Origin: Stemphylium vesicarium
Lineage: Eukaryota; Ascomycota; Dothideomycetes; Pleosporales; Pleosporaceae
DNA length: 64,000 bases
Reading direction: 5' to 3'
Assembly: GCA_004380135.1 (NCBI GenBank)
Contig: QXCR01000073.1
Coordinates: forward strand, 1-64,000
This document shows, piece by piece, positions 41,483 through 51,193 of this stretch; position 1 is the first letter of the stretch; each line of letters starts with the position of its first letter. Under the pieces are notes generated by a model, which ran no database searches, was not told the origin of the DNA, and was given only the letters and a program-made list of their open reading frames with translations. Made by a program: the position numbers and the translations under genes.

Positions 41483-44400
41483 TTAGGCCGCCGCAAGTTT
41501 TGCCCACGTCGTGGGTTGTTGATGCGCTGGTGATGCACGAGTTGTATTGTTGCTGGACCATGGCTTTGCGCCAGATAGACGAGTGTTGTTGCTGTTGTAT
41601 GGACGATCAGCCTGGCCTTGTTGGGAAGGCTTCCGCGGGCGATCCTTCGCTCCGTTAGGTGAAGCAGCATTCGGAGTAGCAGTCGGTTTCGGCTTGACCT
41701 GTCGGTTGAGCTTAGGGCCGTAATGCTTCCTCTGTACAGACTTGGTCACGGGCTGGCGCATGTTTGCAATGCGCACAACGACTTCGAATTTGCCCTTGGT
41801 CTGCGCAGTCTTCTCGATATCGAAAGCTTCAAGTCGGCGGATCGTGAAAGGGTTCTCGAACTTCTTGTACTTGGGATGCTGTTCATCCTTAGGCGCTGCT
41901 TTTGCTGGTTGATTCGCCGCTAAGTGAGGAACCTTGGATAGCTTAACAGTGGGCAGCGAGCCGAATTCCCTATCTTCGAAGAGTGCCTCAGCGCCTTTGC
42001 GGGTGATCACGTCTCTACCACGATCATTTGCGAAGAATCTTGCTTGCGAAGCGGCAGGTAAAGACACAGTGGCAGGGCCTGTGCTTCCACGAACGTCAAG
42101 AGAAGTCTTTGATGAAGCTGCGGGGGCGATGGCACCTTGCTGGGGAGAAACGACTGGGAGCACTGGTGATGTAGCTTGGTGCGACGCTGGACGACTAGAG
42201 CCAGGCTTATCGAGGAGCTTGTTAAAACGAGCCTGCCATTCCGGGTTCATGGCCAGGGGACGGGCACCTAGAGCTTGCCCACGCGATGGCATGTTCACTT
42301 GAGCAGCCCCAGAAGGTCCACCGCCTGATGCCGACGGGGGCAGTCGCACAACAGGAGAGGGTTTTGGCAGTCTGACGAGCGGGTGTCCACTATCGCTACT
42401 GAAAGCAGGATGCGTCTCTGTCTCTGGGGGTGGAGGCGGAGATTCAGCTTTGCTTGATGCAAGTGCAGTCAAATGTGTCGAAGGCTCAGCCGGGCGAGGA
42501 AAGAAGCGCGATGCGCGAGAGCCAGTAGCTTGTTGAAGGGTACCCTGGCCAAGGCCTTGTTGCGGGGACGGGACTTCGATGGCAGATTTAGTGACGTCGT
42601 CCTTCTTCATGCCCTGGGCAAGGGCCATGTCAGCAGCTATCTTGTCATGCAGAGTAACTTGTGCTTGGCCACGCTGGTCTTTGTAAGTCTCTCGTATCTC
42701 GGGTCGAAAAGTTTCACCCTGGCGTTCTCGCTCCAGCTTGTTTTTCTCCTTGTTGGCTTCGTCGTCCTTGCTGATGAGTTCACTGAACGTGTCCCATCCT
42801 CCACCGGAAACAGGCTTGACGATTCTACCGGGCCTCGATGGTGCAGGCGGCTGGGCCTGCGAGGGTCGTTGCTGAAACATTGGCTGCGATGGAGGCATCT
42901 GCCTTGTCGACTGTGGAGTGAGACTCTGTGGGGCAATTCCTGCTCCGATGGGGGCCGCGGCAGGTGGCTGAACAGGAAGTTGCTGCGGAGCTCCAGGTCG
43001 AGACTGACCGCGATAACCAGAGTCGAAGGTACCGTTACCAAGAGCACGATCTTTAGGTTGCGGCGGTCCCCAAACCTGTGACGTCCAAGGTCTAGGTTGG
43101 GGTACCGTAGCAGGCGACCAGGCGGCTGGGGGACCCTGTGGCCTAGGCCCAGAAGGGATAGCCCCGTCCGATTGGTGAGCGGTGACTTCTGAGTGAACCG
43201 ACGACCTGGGCTCACTGTCAGGCGCAGAGGGAGCAAACGATTGCGCAGATTGCTGCTCCAATGAGGGTGGCACAGCATGGGCGTGCTCTGTTTGAGGTGA
43301 CTTCTTGACCGGGTGAGGCTGGTGCACCTTCATCATACCGTACTGAGTGACTTCCCCGTCTGCAGTCGGCACAGGCGGCTTAGGCGGTGATTGCACCGAA
43401 GCAGGGCTAGCCTTGTCTTTCAGCAGAGACTTCTCAGGCCGCGAGGGCGGCTGGTCCTTGGTCTTCGATTTTGATTCAGGCGGGCCCATAGCAGCAAGTT
43501 TCTTTGCAAGGCGCTCTTTCCTCTCTGCCTCCGCCCGCCTCTCTGCCTCTTGGTCTTGCTGTTTCTTGAGACGCGCACGCTCAATCTTCTCGGCCATCAG
43601 GCGCTTTTGTACTTCGACAGGGTTTTCTGTAGGCACCGCTGGTGCTGGTGCTGGTGCTGGTGCTAGTGCTGGTGTAGGTGCTGGTGCATCCTGAACAGTG
43701 GGTGAAGCGACAGAGCCATAAGGCGAGGCGGGATGTGCATGAGCAACGTTAGGAGACTTCATCTGTTGGAAGGGCGAGTGTCGAGAAGCCACAGACTCGG
43801 CAGGATCGTAACCATTCACGGAGTGCGATTCACGGCGCTCCATGTGCATCGGACCGGTGGGCATGTCTGGTGCTCTTGGGTCTATGGACATGCGTCTGGG
43901 CATGCCTCCACTGACGTTGGAGGAGTTTCTTCGCCTGCCCCATGTAGGTCCATCCGCGCTTGCTCTCGAGGTCTGGAACGCAGCTGACGGTTCTGCTGGG
44001 CCATCTTGAGAGGGCCTCTGTAGCAAGGACGGCTGCTGCCGGAAGCCACTGTCGCGGCCGGAGCCCCGCCGCACATCGTTATGTACAGGTTCATATCGAC
44101 CACTCTGCGAGTTGAATAGCTCCCTGCCATCCCTGGTGTCTCGACCGCCGCTGTCATTGCGCCATGAGCGATTGAAATCATCCGGGGCAATCTCCTTAGC
44201 AGATTGTGGAGGCATGGAATCGTAGCCATAGGAGTCTCGCTGCGAATAACGCTGAGGCGGTGGTGGATGCGCAGGGGCATTGATTTGTACGGGCGAGACC
44301 TTTTCGATGGGAGGTAGCGGCGCCCATGGCGATTTCTTCTCGGTCGCGGATGGCTTCGCTACCAGTGTTGGTTTCTCTGGTTGACCCTTGAGCACTAAGC

Positions 44401-45676
44401 TTGATTTTCCGGTAGCTGGCTGTGCATGTGCTCCCGGCTTCAAGATAGTCTTGTTGCCTCCAGTCACGCTTGGTTTGGGCGCATTCGCGTTCGCGGCGGG
44501 GGACGGGGATGTTGAAGGTTTGGGCGCCTCGACAAGTGGCTCAGGCTTGAGTATGGTCTTTGGCTCCTCGATAGGCGGTGGCTGGGTCTCAGGCGGAACT
44601 GCAACCGAAGACTTTGTTCCGTCCATCCATTGCACGGTGTCCGGAGCCCAGTCATCTTCGTCGTCGTCGATGTCTGCCCATTTGGCCTCTTTGCCAGCTT
44701 CGTCGGCCTGTAAGCGTGTCGCAAGGTGAATTCCGTACTGCTGCTTCAGTTCCTCGTCGGTGAACTGCTTTGGTGGGGGTGGGGGGACCGGCTGGTTCTT
44801 ATTCCAGACTTTACTCGCATCTGGGCCTGCGCCCGCACCGTTGGCCTGTCCAAGCGCACGCGGGGTGTTGCTGGCACCTGATTTGGCTACAAGGCGGGGT
44901 TTTGCGGAGAGCACATTCGAGGTCTTGGGCGGCGCGGCGGGAGCTGCTTTGTCACCGGGTCGCGCAGCAGGGGCCGAAGGAACGGTTTTGGCCAGAAAGC
45001 TCTTCGTCACGGATACCGACTTGAATGGCTGCTTCTTGGCTGTCGAGCTGGTCCGTACATGGGTTCCATCCCGCTTCGACTGGTCAACGCTACCAGGGCG
45101 ACTGATGTCCGTATCCGAACCGCCGCTCGCGTCTGCTACAGCCAGCGAGTCGGCCGCCGAGTGTTCGCTAGATGTTCCGTTCAGGTGGGGCTGTCTGGAC
45201 TCATTCTGTGATGCGCCTGAGGGCTTGTTGTCGGCCTGTCCACTGTTAATGCAATCTTTCTGTCCGTGATGGTCCCAACTTACGGCTGCCGCATTTGCTG
45301 GGGCCTTCTCCGGTACGTGTGCACTACCAGTCGAGACTGTATCTGTGCCATTCGCAGTGGGTTTGGTCGAGGGTGCTTCGGGCGGGGTCGGTTTCGTGGT
45401 CGATGTGCCCGAGGGCGGGTCGCCATTAACGGCGGGGGTGTTGGTAGTTGACGCAGAGTCGTCGATGGGCGCAGAACGTCCCACCGACTGTGCTTCCTTT
45501 ACCACATCTTTGGCAACCTGCTCTGCCATAACAGTTTCCGGAACTGTGGTGGCGCAAGAAGCAACGTCAGAAAAGTGTTCGTGTTCAGAATCGGAGAGGA
45601 AGGTCGGCGTGAGCGGCGTCGACTGCTGCGAGTCGAGCCTAGCCGGATGCCCGAGATCCTCGTCCAAATGCGACAT
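41483..45676 (-). CDS. Large low-complexity protein, 1,397 aa
   Basis: One open frame over 4.2 kb. The N-terminal 230 residues are Ser/Thr/Pro-rich. Three conserved-looking islands stand out: FTDEELKQQYGIHLATRLQA leading to WADIDDDEDDWAPDTVQWMDG (about residues 310-355), KTILKPG-type repeats, and GGGWDTFSELISKDDEANKEKNK with LHDKIAADMALAQGMK (about 960-1030). A charged helix (LMAEKIERARLKKQQDQEAE, about 690-725) may form a coiled coil. The C-terminus has KKFENPFTIRRLEAFDIEKT and ends in disorder. No signal peptide or membrane spans. I do not recognise it; the islands suggest a conserved fungal scaffold protein. A possible 48-nt in-frame intron lies at 45236-45283 (GTAAGT..CAG). Confidence 0.7.
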   Translation of the reverse strand: MSHLDEDLGHPARLDSQQSTPLTPTFLSDSEHEHFSDVASCATTVPETVMAEQVAKDVVKEAQSVGRSAPIDDSASTTNTPAVNGDPPSGTSTTKPTPPEAPSTKPTANGTDTVSTGSAHVPEKAPANAAAVSWDHHGQKDCINSGQADNKPSGASQNESRQPHLNGTSSEHSAADSLAVADASGGSDTDISRPGSVDQSKRDGTHVRTSSTAKKQPFKSVSVTKSFLAKTVPSAPAARPGDKAAPAAPPKTSNVLSAKPRLVAKSGASNTPRALGQANGAGAGPDASKVWNKNQPVPPPPPKQFTDEELKQQYGIHLATRLQADEAGKEAKWADIDDDEDDWAPDTVQWMDGTKSSVAVPPETQPPPIEEPKTILKPEPLVEAPKPSTSPSPAANANAPKPSVTGGNKTILKPGAHAQPATGKSSLVLKGQPEKPTLVAKPSATEKKSPWAPLPPIEKVSPVQINAPAHPPPPQRYSQRDSYGYDSMPPQSAKEIAPDDFNRSWRNDSGGRDTRDGRELFNSQSGRYEPVHNDVRRGSGRDSGFRQQPSLLQRPSQDGPAEPSAAFQTSRASADGPTWGRRRNSSNVSGGMPRRMSIDPRAPDMPTGPMHMERRESHSVNGYDPAESVASRHSPFQQMKSPNVAHAHPASPYGSVASPTVQDAPAPTPALAPAPAPAPAVPTENPVEVQKRLMAEKIERARLKKQQDQEAERRAEAERKERLAKKLAAMGPPESKSKTKDQPPSRPEKSLLKDKASPASVQSPPKPPVPTADGEVTQYGMMKVHQPHPVKKSPQTEHAHAVPPSLEQQSAQSFAPSAPDSEPRSSVHSEVTAHQSDGAIPSGPRPQGPPAAWSPATVPQPRPWTSQVWGPPQPKDRALGNGTFDSGYRGQSRPGAPQQLPVQPPAAAPIGAGIAPQSLTPQSTRQMPPSQPMFQQRPSQAQPPAPSRPGRIVKPVSGGGWDTFSELISKDDEANKEKNKLERERQGETFRPEIRETYKDQRGQAQVTLHDKIAADMALAQGMKKDDVTKSAIEVPSPQQGLGQGTLQQATGSRASRFFPRPAEPSTHLTALASSKAESPPPPPETETHPAFSSDSGHPLVRLPKPSPVVRLPPSASGGGPSGAAQVNMPSRGQALGARPLAMNPEWQARFNKLLDKPGSSRPASHQATSPVLPVVSPQQGAIAPAASSKTSLDVRGSTGPATVSLPAASQARFFANDRGRDVITRKGAEALFEDREFGSLPTVKLSKVPHLAANQPAKAAPKDEQHPKYKKFENPFTIRRLEAFDIEKTAQTKGKFEVVVRIANMRQPVTKSVQRKHYGPKLNRQVKPKPTATPNAASPNGAKDRPRKPSQQGQADRPYNSNNTRLSGAKPWSSNNTTRASPAHQQPTTWAKLAAA
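43636..43687. repeat. 6-bp coding tandem repeat (GGTGCT)n
   Basis: About eight copies of GGTGCT with one GGTGTA and one AGTGCT, read on the minus strand as alternating Ala-Pro inside the large gene (residues of about 670-685). Confidence 0.8.
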
Positions 45677-46505
45677 CAGAGCTAAGAAAAGTTGGGGATA
45701 ATCACCTAAGGTCAGATGCTACAAGTCGCCACGGGTGTCAAGTGGGCGCTTCCGCAGAGTCGTTATCTGCAAGTTGCTGGGGCTACGCGGCGGGTGGTGC
45801 GGAGGTTTCGGAGTGTTGCGATGTAGCTAAGGCGGGCTGGAGGGCAGTCGCGAACACGTGCGGAGTCGCGCTGATGCACCGAACGGCGTGGGGTCGCGTC
45901 CGGGTGGGATAAGTCGAGTCGAAGGGGCCCTTTGGTGGTGGGGCGGTATGCGGGAGTGGATGAGTGTATAGGAGGTTGAGGCGGATAGTAGCCACGATGG
46001 TGAGAGGCGCTAGTCTTGGCACGGGCTGGGGCCTTCTTTGTATGGAGTCAAAGTACGATGAGGGTCTACACACGTCACACTTGTATTGCCGCATTAATTA
46101 TCCATGCATCACGGGCGCGGGAGGGAGTCAGAGGCTGCACAGCGAACGCACGGCCAACTTCAAATGTTGGCAGACAGGAACGGACATGGCCCATATCGTG
46201 TCCGCCACGTGAGGTGCTTTCACCTCCCCAAAAGTAACGAGTGTGTGATGAAACGTGTCGCAGAGCCCGGAAATCAGACGTGACCGGCTATCAGTTCCAA
46301 ACATGCTATACTGGTCCTGGAGCCCGGGCGGGGAAGCTGGTCCGAGGCTGTGCAGCCCCTTGCATTCTGAAACTCAGGCTGAGAACATGGAGAAAATGCA
46401 CCATGAGAAAAACTGTCTTGGCAGATTGCTTGATTCCAGCTACACTTTACATTTACACATGCTGTCTATTTGCTCGTGGTCATCCAGCGCATCAAATGAA
46501 GCTGC
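45677..46505. other. Intergenic, 0.8 kb
   Basis: Upstream region of the large gene and 3' flank of ATP17. No supported gene; a 103-codon minus frame (45783-46094) is Pro/Thr-rich and unsupported. Confidence 0.4.
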
Positions 46506-47183
46506 CTAGTGCTCGTTGTTCTTGTGGTGGCCTAGAGGTTGTGAGTCACATGGCCTCGCTCGGACGGCTGGTTCGACTTACGGAGATGGAAGTAGTAGTT
46601 CTGAGCGTAGCCAAGCGCAATCAGGAAGCCAATGACATGAACGAGCGCTATGCTTGGTCAGTCTCATGTTTTGTACACGGCGCCATGTCAATTCAGATGG
46701 GATTGCTATGATCCAGCATGTCCATGGGTTCACTCACGCCTTCCCGATGGGTTCTTGCCCATGTACTTCTTAGCGTAGCGTCCAAGAAGACCCTTGGCCT
46801 CGGGCTCGGGAGCTGGACCACGGGGCAGCTTCTCGTAGAAGTTCACGACCTTCTGCATGCGGACGGCGTTGGGGGAAGAGCCGATAGCCTGTAGAGTACA
46901 TCAGTCCTGCTCTTCTGTGCAATTCTGCGAATTCCGGGAGTGCGATACGATCTGCTCGGTTCGTTGCGGGTGTGGGTGCGATTCGTCGTCGTCCTCCAAG
47001 TGCGCGATTGCGGTTGCGGGGGTTCAGGGTCGTAGTGGGATCATTTTTGGGGAGCTCTTACATTGGGAGAGGCAATCTGGAAGGCATTGTCAGTGCGATG
47101 CGCGGGAGGAGGGGTGGGCAGGAAGCCGTCCGTACCTTGGGAGGGATGAGGGTCGAAAGACCGCGCTTGGTGATGAAGCTCAT
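46506..47183 (-). CDS. ATP17: Mitochondrial ATP synthase subunit f
   Basis: Five exons close perfectly: 47136-47183 (MSFITKRGLSTLIPPK), a 15-nt microexon 47062-47076 (IASPN), 46738-46888 (AIGSSPNAVRMQKVVNFYEK, LPRGPAPEPEAKGLLGRYA), 46582-46647 (LVHVIGFLIALGYAQNYYFH) and 46506-46531 (HHKNNEH). The sum is 101 residues, the normal length. The hydrophobic segment GFLIALGYA is the single membrane span. The protein is part of the membrane Fo sector stalk of F1Fo ATP synthase in the inner mitochondrial membrane. The microexon is the odd part: missing it would remove only five residues in frame. Divergent from the complex I subunit gene, 241 bp away. Confidence 0.92.
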
Positions 47184-47424
47184 CTTGACGGCTGCACCTC
47201 AATTAGCATCAATTGCCCTCTCGCTGCGTAGTTCTTGGGGTCGGGCGGCGTACCAGGGCGGGCAAGACGATGGAGTGGAGATGGAGATCGTGCGGTCGGT
47301 GGTGAGGTTCGAGAAGAAAGCTGCAAGACGGATTATGCCGGCGCCTCTCGCCAAGGAACCACCCCAGCTTCACCCCATCGACATCACCAACAATCTTGCC
47401 CGCCACATCGACACTGCAACCACC
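47184..47424. promoter_or_regulatory. Short divergent promoter ATP17 / NDUFS4-type
   Basis: Only 241 bp separate the two start codons, so both 5' UTRs and promoters must share it. CCACC, GGTGGTGAGG and CACCACC-like boxes occur. No TATA box was seen. Co-regulation of two oxidative-phosphorylation genes is inferred, not shown. Confidence 0.6.
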
Positions 47425-48205
47425 ATGTCTGCCCTACCGAGGTCAATTGGATCACGCCTTCTCGCGCCTGCCCTGCGACCCGCCGCGACGAGGGTTGCCG
47501 TCCCTTCGTATCGCGCGTATTCGACCAACGAGCCCGTCCCGCACGCACACAAGACGAGCTCCGAAGATGCGCCCGCCGTCAAGCTCACGAGCGATTCGAC
47601 TCAGATCCGGGAGGAAGGAGCCGCCGAGGGAATGAGGCACCAGCCAGACTATAACGTCGCCGTTGACTACCGTACCTCGTGCGTTGCCCTGGAAGCCGGA
47701 TAAGAACGAGCACAACTGACAAGCCGCTAGCAACTTCTCTCCCATTCCCAAGCGTGTCATGGACGGAAGCGAGCCTGGTGAGAGTGTAGCCGCAGCTGTT
47801 CTCTCCGGCGCTCCCGTCGACCTCCAGGCGCGCACTGTCCGGTATGGACGCCCTCTTACTTAACATGTAGGCACCACACTGACAATCATGACCAGTATCT
47901 ACAAGCCCGCCAAGACCGCCACACAATCCGGCAACTGGAACGCCTCACATTGGCTGATGGACTGGGATGTCCTCCCCAAGGGTCACCGATGGGAGAACCC
48001 GCTCATGGGCTGGCAGTCATCCGCCGACTTCATGAACGGCCACCGGTTGCAGTTCAAGAGCAAGGAGGATGCCATCAACTTCGCCAACAAACAGGGTTAC
48101 GAGTACTTTGTCCAAGAGCCCAACAAGCGAAAGTTCGTCCCCAAGGCGTACGCCAACCTTTTCACTCACAGCCCCAAGAAGCTCAAGATCATTACGACCA
48201 AGTAA
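47425..48205 (+). CDS. NADH:ubiquinone oxidoreductase 18-21 kDa subunit (NDUFS4-type)
   Basis: Exons 47425-47678, 47731-47841 and 47896-48205 join in frame to 224 residues. The Ser/Arg-rich start (SALPRSIGSRLLAPALRPAA) is a mitochondrial presequence. Conserved blocks follow: ARTVRIYKPAKTATQSGNWN, WLMDWDVLPKGHRWENPLMG and AINFANKQGYEYFVQEPNKR, ending KKLKIITTK. This is the ETC complex I subunit 4 family, needed for assembly of the N-module (NADH dehydrogenase arm) in the matrix. Classic residue pattern W-x-x-x-W-x-N-P-L-M-G-W is present. Divergent with ATP17. High confidence; only the exact transit-peptide cleavage is unknown. Confidence 0.95.
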
Positions 48206-48519
48206 GAGTCGGATTTTGCGAGAGAAGTAGCACGTGTACATACTGCATTTATTTACCATTTTCGATATCCATTCATTTGGACGTCTAAATTTATGGTCCC
48301 ATCCCCTTCATATTCTCGTCAATCCTGGTGACGTCGTGGTGCTTACTTTGGGCGTTCGCGCCTTCCCTTGATCTCCCTACCCCCCGTGGACTATCGTCAT
48401 ACCTTGCCATTGTTTATATATCATTCCTTCCCACCATGTATATATAGTTCTCCCATGCCCCTGCCTTCTTCTCGCCCCTTATCACACTCACTCCGCCGTA
48501 TCGAACCTCGCCACTCCCT

Positions 48520-49313
48520 ATGTCGTCTTCACCATCACCGGAGGTGAAGGGCAGTATGCCTCAACTGCCTTTCACCATGAATATCGGCCCTTTGGACTAT
48601 GTAAAATCTGACCTAGGCTCGCTCATACTCCCTCCTGTAGCACCAGACTACTACAAACTGGCTATATGCAATCTTCCATCACTGTCAGTATTCCTGGAAT
48701 CGCTCCTGGCTACCTTGAACTAATTGTGAATTGCAGTTACCAAGATCAACATATCCTCCAAACCCCACCAAGGACCCGCCGTCGAATCTTCCAAAATGGG
48801 CCGTGGCGCATACGACGGCACATGGATCTGCACCGACAAGGACTCTGCGGCGGCTATTGCTGTCGCCATGGCGGACGAGAAGAGAGCGGGAGAGACCGTA
48901 GGAGCACTGAATACCTGCTGGGCGCATCAAGGCACTGACAATATCTCAGAAGATCGTAGCAATAGAGGCTGCTGAGGCTGCAGAAGCCAAGCTCATCAAG
49001 AGCAAGAAGTCACGCGGCATTTTGGTATGCTGAAGTCCTTCAGCACATTCAGGTACATGACTAACACCGTGCAGGCCGCACGACGGGCCGCGAAGGAGAA
49101 AGCCACCGCCCAGACGGATACGTGCGTGTCTGAGGGTGAGTCAGACGTAACTGCAAAGCCCTGACGACCTTCGCACTCCCTCCAATACCAGCGGAGGCTC
49201 ACCTGAAGCGCGTGCGTTATCCGTCTGGGGGCACACATCACGATCACAAATTTGCTTTTCTCGCATTACGAAGATACCCAGCAAGAGCCAAAAGCTTAAT
49301 TGAAAGTCATTAA
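48520..49313 (+). CDS. Hypothetical protein, five exons, 192 aa
   Basis: A consistent model is 48520-48687, 48745-48897, 48950-49024, 49075-49135 and 49192-49313, total 192 residues. Exon 1 reads MSSSPSPEVKGSMPQLPFTM and DYVKSDLGSLILPPV; exon 2 GPAVESSKMGRGAYDGTWIC; the rest is Ala/Lys-rich and helical (KIVAIEAAEAAEAKLIKSKK, AARRAAKEKATAQTD) and ends RVRYPSGGTHHDHKF and LALRRYPARAKSLIESH. The first intron's acceptor (CCAAG) is non-typical and could be a few bases off. No signal peptide or domain recognised. The later part may be an extended helix. Likely a small lineage-restricted protein. Confidence 0.55.
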
Positions 49314-49346
49314 TCATTACATAATTCATCCTCGTCCCTCTCCGAT

Positions 49347-50146
49347 CTACTGTCTCCTCCTCTCCTGAAAGCTCGTCCTCTTCGCCGCCTTTGTACTCAC
49401 CGCCTTGATAGCATTCTTGGTTGGCTCGAGGAATTTCGCCGCCATCTTCTGAATACCAGTGCTCGTGTTGGGATGCTCACCGTCATCGGTGTCGGCGACG
49501 GCATCGAAGTTGGCAAAGTTGTCAACTAGTGTGCATGGACTCTTGGATGTGCTTTTTCCAGGGACATACGTCACAAGCGCTTTGTTAAATTCCACGATGC
49601 CGTCAACGGCCCGGGTGGGGAAGCGAGCTGGGTCCAATGGCAGCAAGTTAGAAACAATGATTCTCATGTTGGCGTTCTTGCTGCGCATCTGAGCGATGAG
49701 TGTGTCGTAGGCTGCGAGGATTTCTGATACAGGTTTCTTGCCGATGAGAATGTCGTTTGTACCAACGAGCATCAGGATGACATCCGGAGGGTTTGAGTTG
49801 AGCCAGCCGGTCAAGTTTCCGTTCTTTGCGTAATCGACGGCGAGAGATCCTGGGTGACCTTCGTGGTTCTGGTCGATGTTGGTGCCAGAGCAGCTACTGG
49901 TCTTTGAGCCGACAAAGTCGAAATTGGAGACACCGCCATCCCTGAGCTTAGTTTGCAGCTTTGCGCGCCAGCATCGCTAAGGTATGAGTCAGTACTTAGG
50001 ATCGGTATGATAGGTGGGATAAATTCTAGGAGTGAACTCACGGAAACAATTGAAGCGCCAAAGGGCATGACCTTGACGGTCTTTTGCGCGCAGACCTCTG
50101 TGGCGAGGGTGAGGAGCCCAATAGCGATAGCACCGAGTTTGACCAT
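49347..50146 (-). CDS. Secreted SGNH/CE3-type esterase
   Basis: Exon 1 is 50042-50146, exon 2 49347-49976, with a 65-nt intron; 244 residues. Signal peptide MVKLGAIAIGLLTLATEVCA. Block I is KVMPFGASIVS|RCWRAKLQTK, with the nucleophile Ser in G-A-S-I (bacterial members have G-D-S-I). FDFVGSKTSS and NHEGHPGSLAVDYAKNG follow. Block III holds PDVILMLVGTNDILI (oxyanion Asn in G-T-N-D). Block V is DTDDGEHPNTSTGIQKMAA with Asp-x-x-His (D-G-E-H). So Ser, Gly, Asn and His of the SGNH fold are all visible. These enzymes deacetylate or de-esterify plant polysaccharides (carbohydrate esterase family 3 and relatives), outside the cell. Convergent with the previous gene, 33 bp between stops. Confidence 0.88.
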
Positions 50147-50695
50147 CTTGATTATTGGTGAAGTTGGGTTGACTGTGGCGTAGTATGTGTTGGTGGAGTA
50201 GTGGATTGTATAACGCTCGAGTCGTCGAGTGTTCAGGTGTGTTTTTCAATAAGTTGAGTCGATGGAAGTGGCTTTTGTTGTGGGGTCCGTCCCTCTTGTA
50301 TATAAAGACTCTTGCGAATAAACGTCAAAGCTTCTCCGTAAGCCGAGCACGATAAGGCAAGTCCGGAATGCCGAATGAGCGTTGTACGGGTGACGTGTGA
50401 TGCGAAAGTATACAAAGTCTACACGGTTGCTCAAGGTGCCCTTGCGTAGATCCGACGGTGAGGTAAAGATGGGGAGCAGATTAAGTCCGGGGATCGATGA
50501 CCAGATAGATACCCAAATAGAAAGTGTGATGCGGAAACTGAATTGCAGTGGTTTGTAAGACTAAAATTGTAATGAGGGCTTGCCGGGGACTCCTTATATC
50601 CAATTCTCAGACACCACATGCTGGACGCTAGATGCTTAGACGACCTCGACAGCGGAGGTGCGGGCGGAGAAGTGTTTCCAGACCAGACCGTAGCG

Positions 50696-50707
50696 TTTTT
50701 TTTTTTT
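50696..50707. repeat. T12 homopolymer
   Basis: A run of 12 T in the gene-poor interval, unrelated to a gene. Confidence 0.9.
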
Positions 50708-51166
50708 GCCCCTCACCTCCATTGTCGTCACTAAAGAAACAGTGACGGTGTGGATACGGGGAAGTCTGAGTTGCATGACTTGCGGCGTGCAGCGTACGGT
50801 GCGCTGGTCGCCGTGGAAGGCGACGGAGCGGCTGTGCCTGGCTGATGCAGGGCTGGCTGTACAACCCTGTCGAATCTACTTTGAGCCTAGACAGCAAGCG
50901 GTACCGCTTGCTCTGGTTTGGACTGTTCTGGGCACCAAGCCCTTTGGCGACAGTTAGTCTGACGTTGCTGAACCAGACACGGAGGTTGGCAGTGGTGGAC
51001 GCCCTGTCATCATCTTGAACGGTGTACCCCATCTCTTCCCATGCTTACGCTCACGTCTCTGTTTCTTCTCTCTCCTCACTGCCTCCGCTGCTTCTCATGT
51101 CTCGGGATGTGGGATCCGACAGAAAAGCAAACCACCAACAACAAAGGCACACACACGCGCCGTGAT

Positions 51167-51193
51167 CACACACACACACACACACACACACAC
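51167..51193. repeat. (CA)n microsatellite
   Basis: 27 bases of alternating C and A, an uninterrupted dinucleotide run. Likely length-polymorphic. Confidence 0.95.

Noticed and set aside
43636..43687. GGTGCT run as a possible mobile or regulatory repeat
   Set aside because: It is in frame inside a coding region and explained as an Ala-Pro low-complexity stretch.
46241..46711. Plus-strand 156-codon frame
   Set aside because: Antisense to ATP17 exons and introns, whose five-exon model closes exactly with family-conserved sequence.
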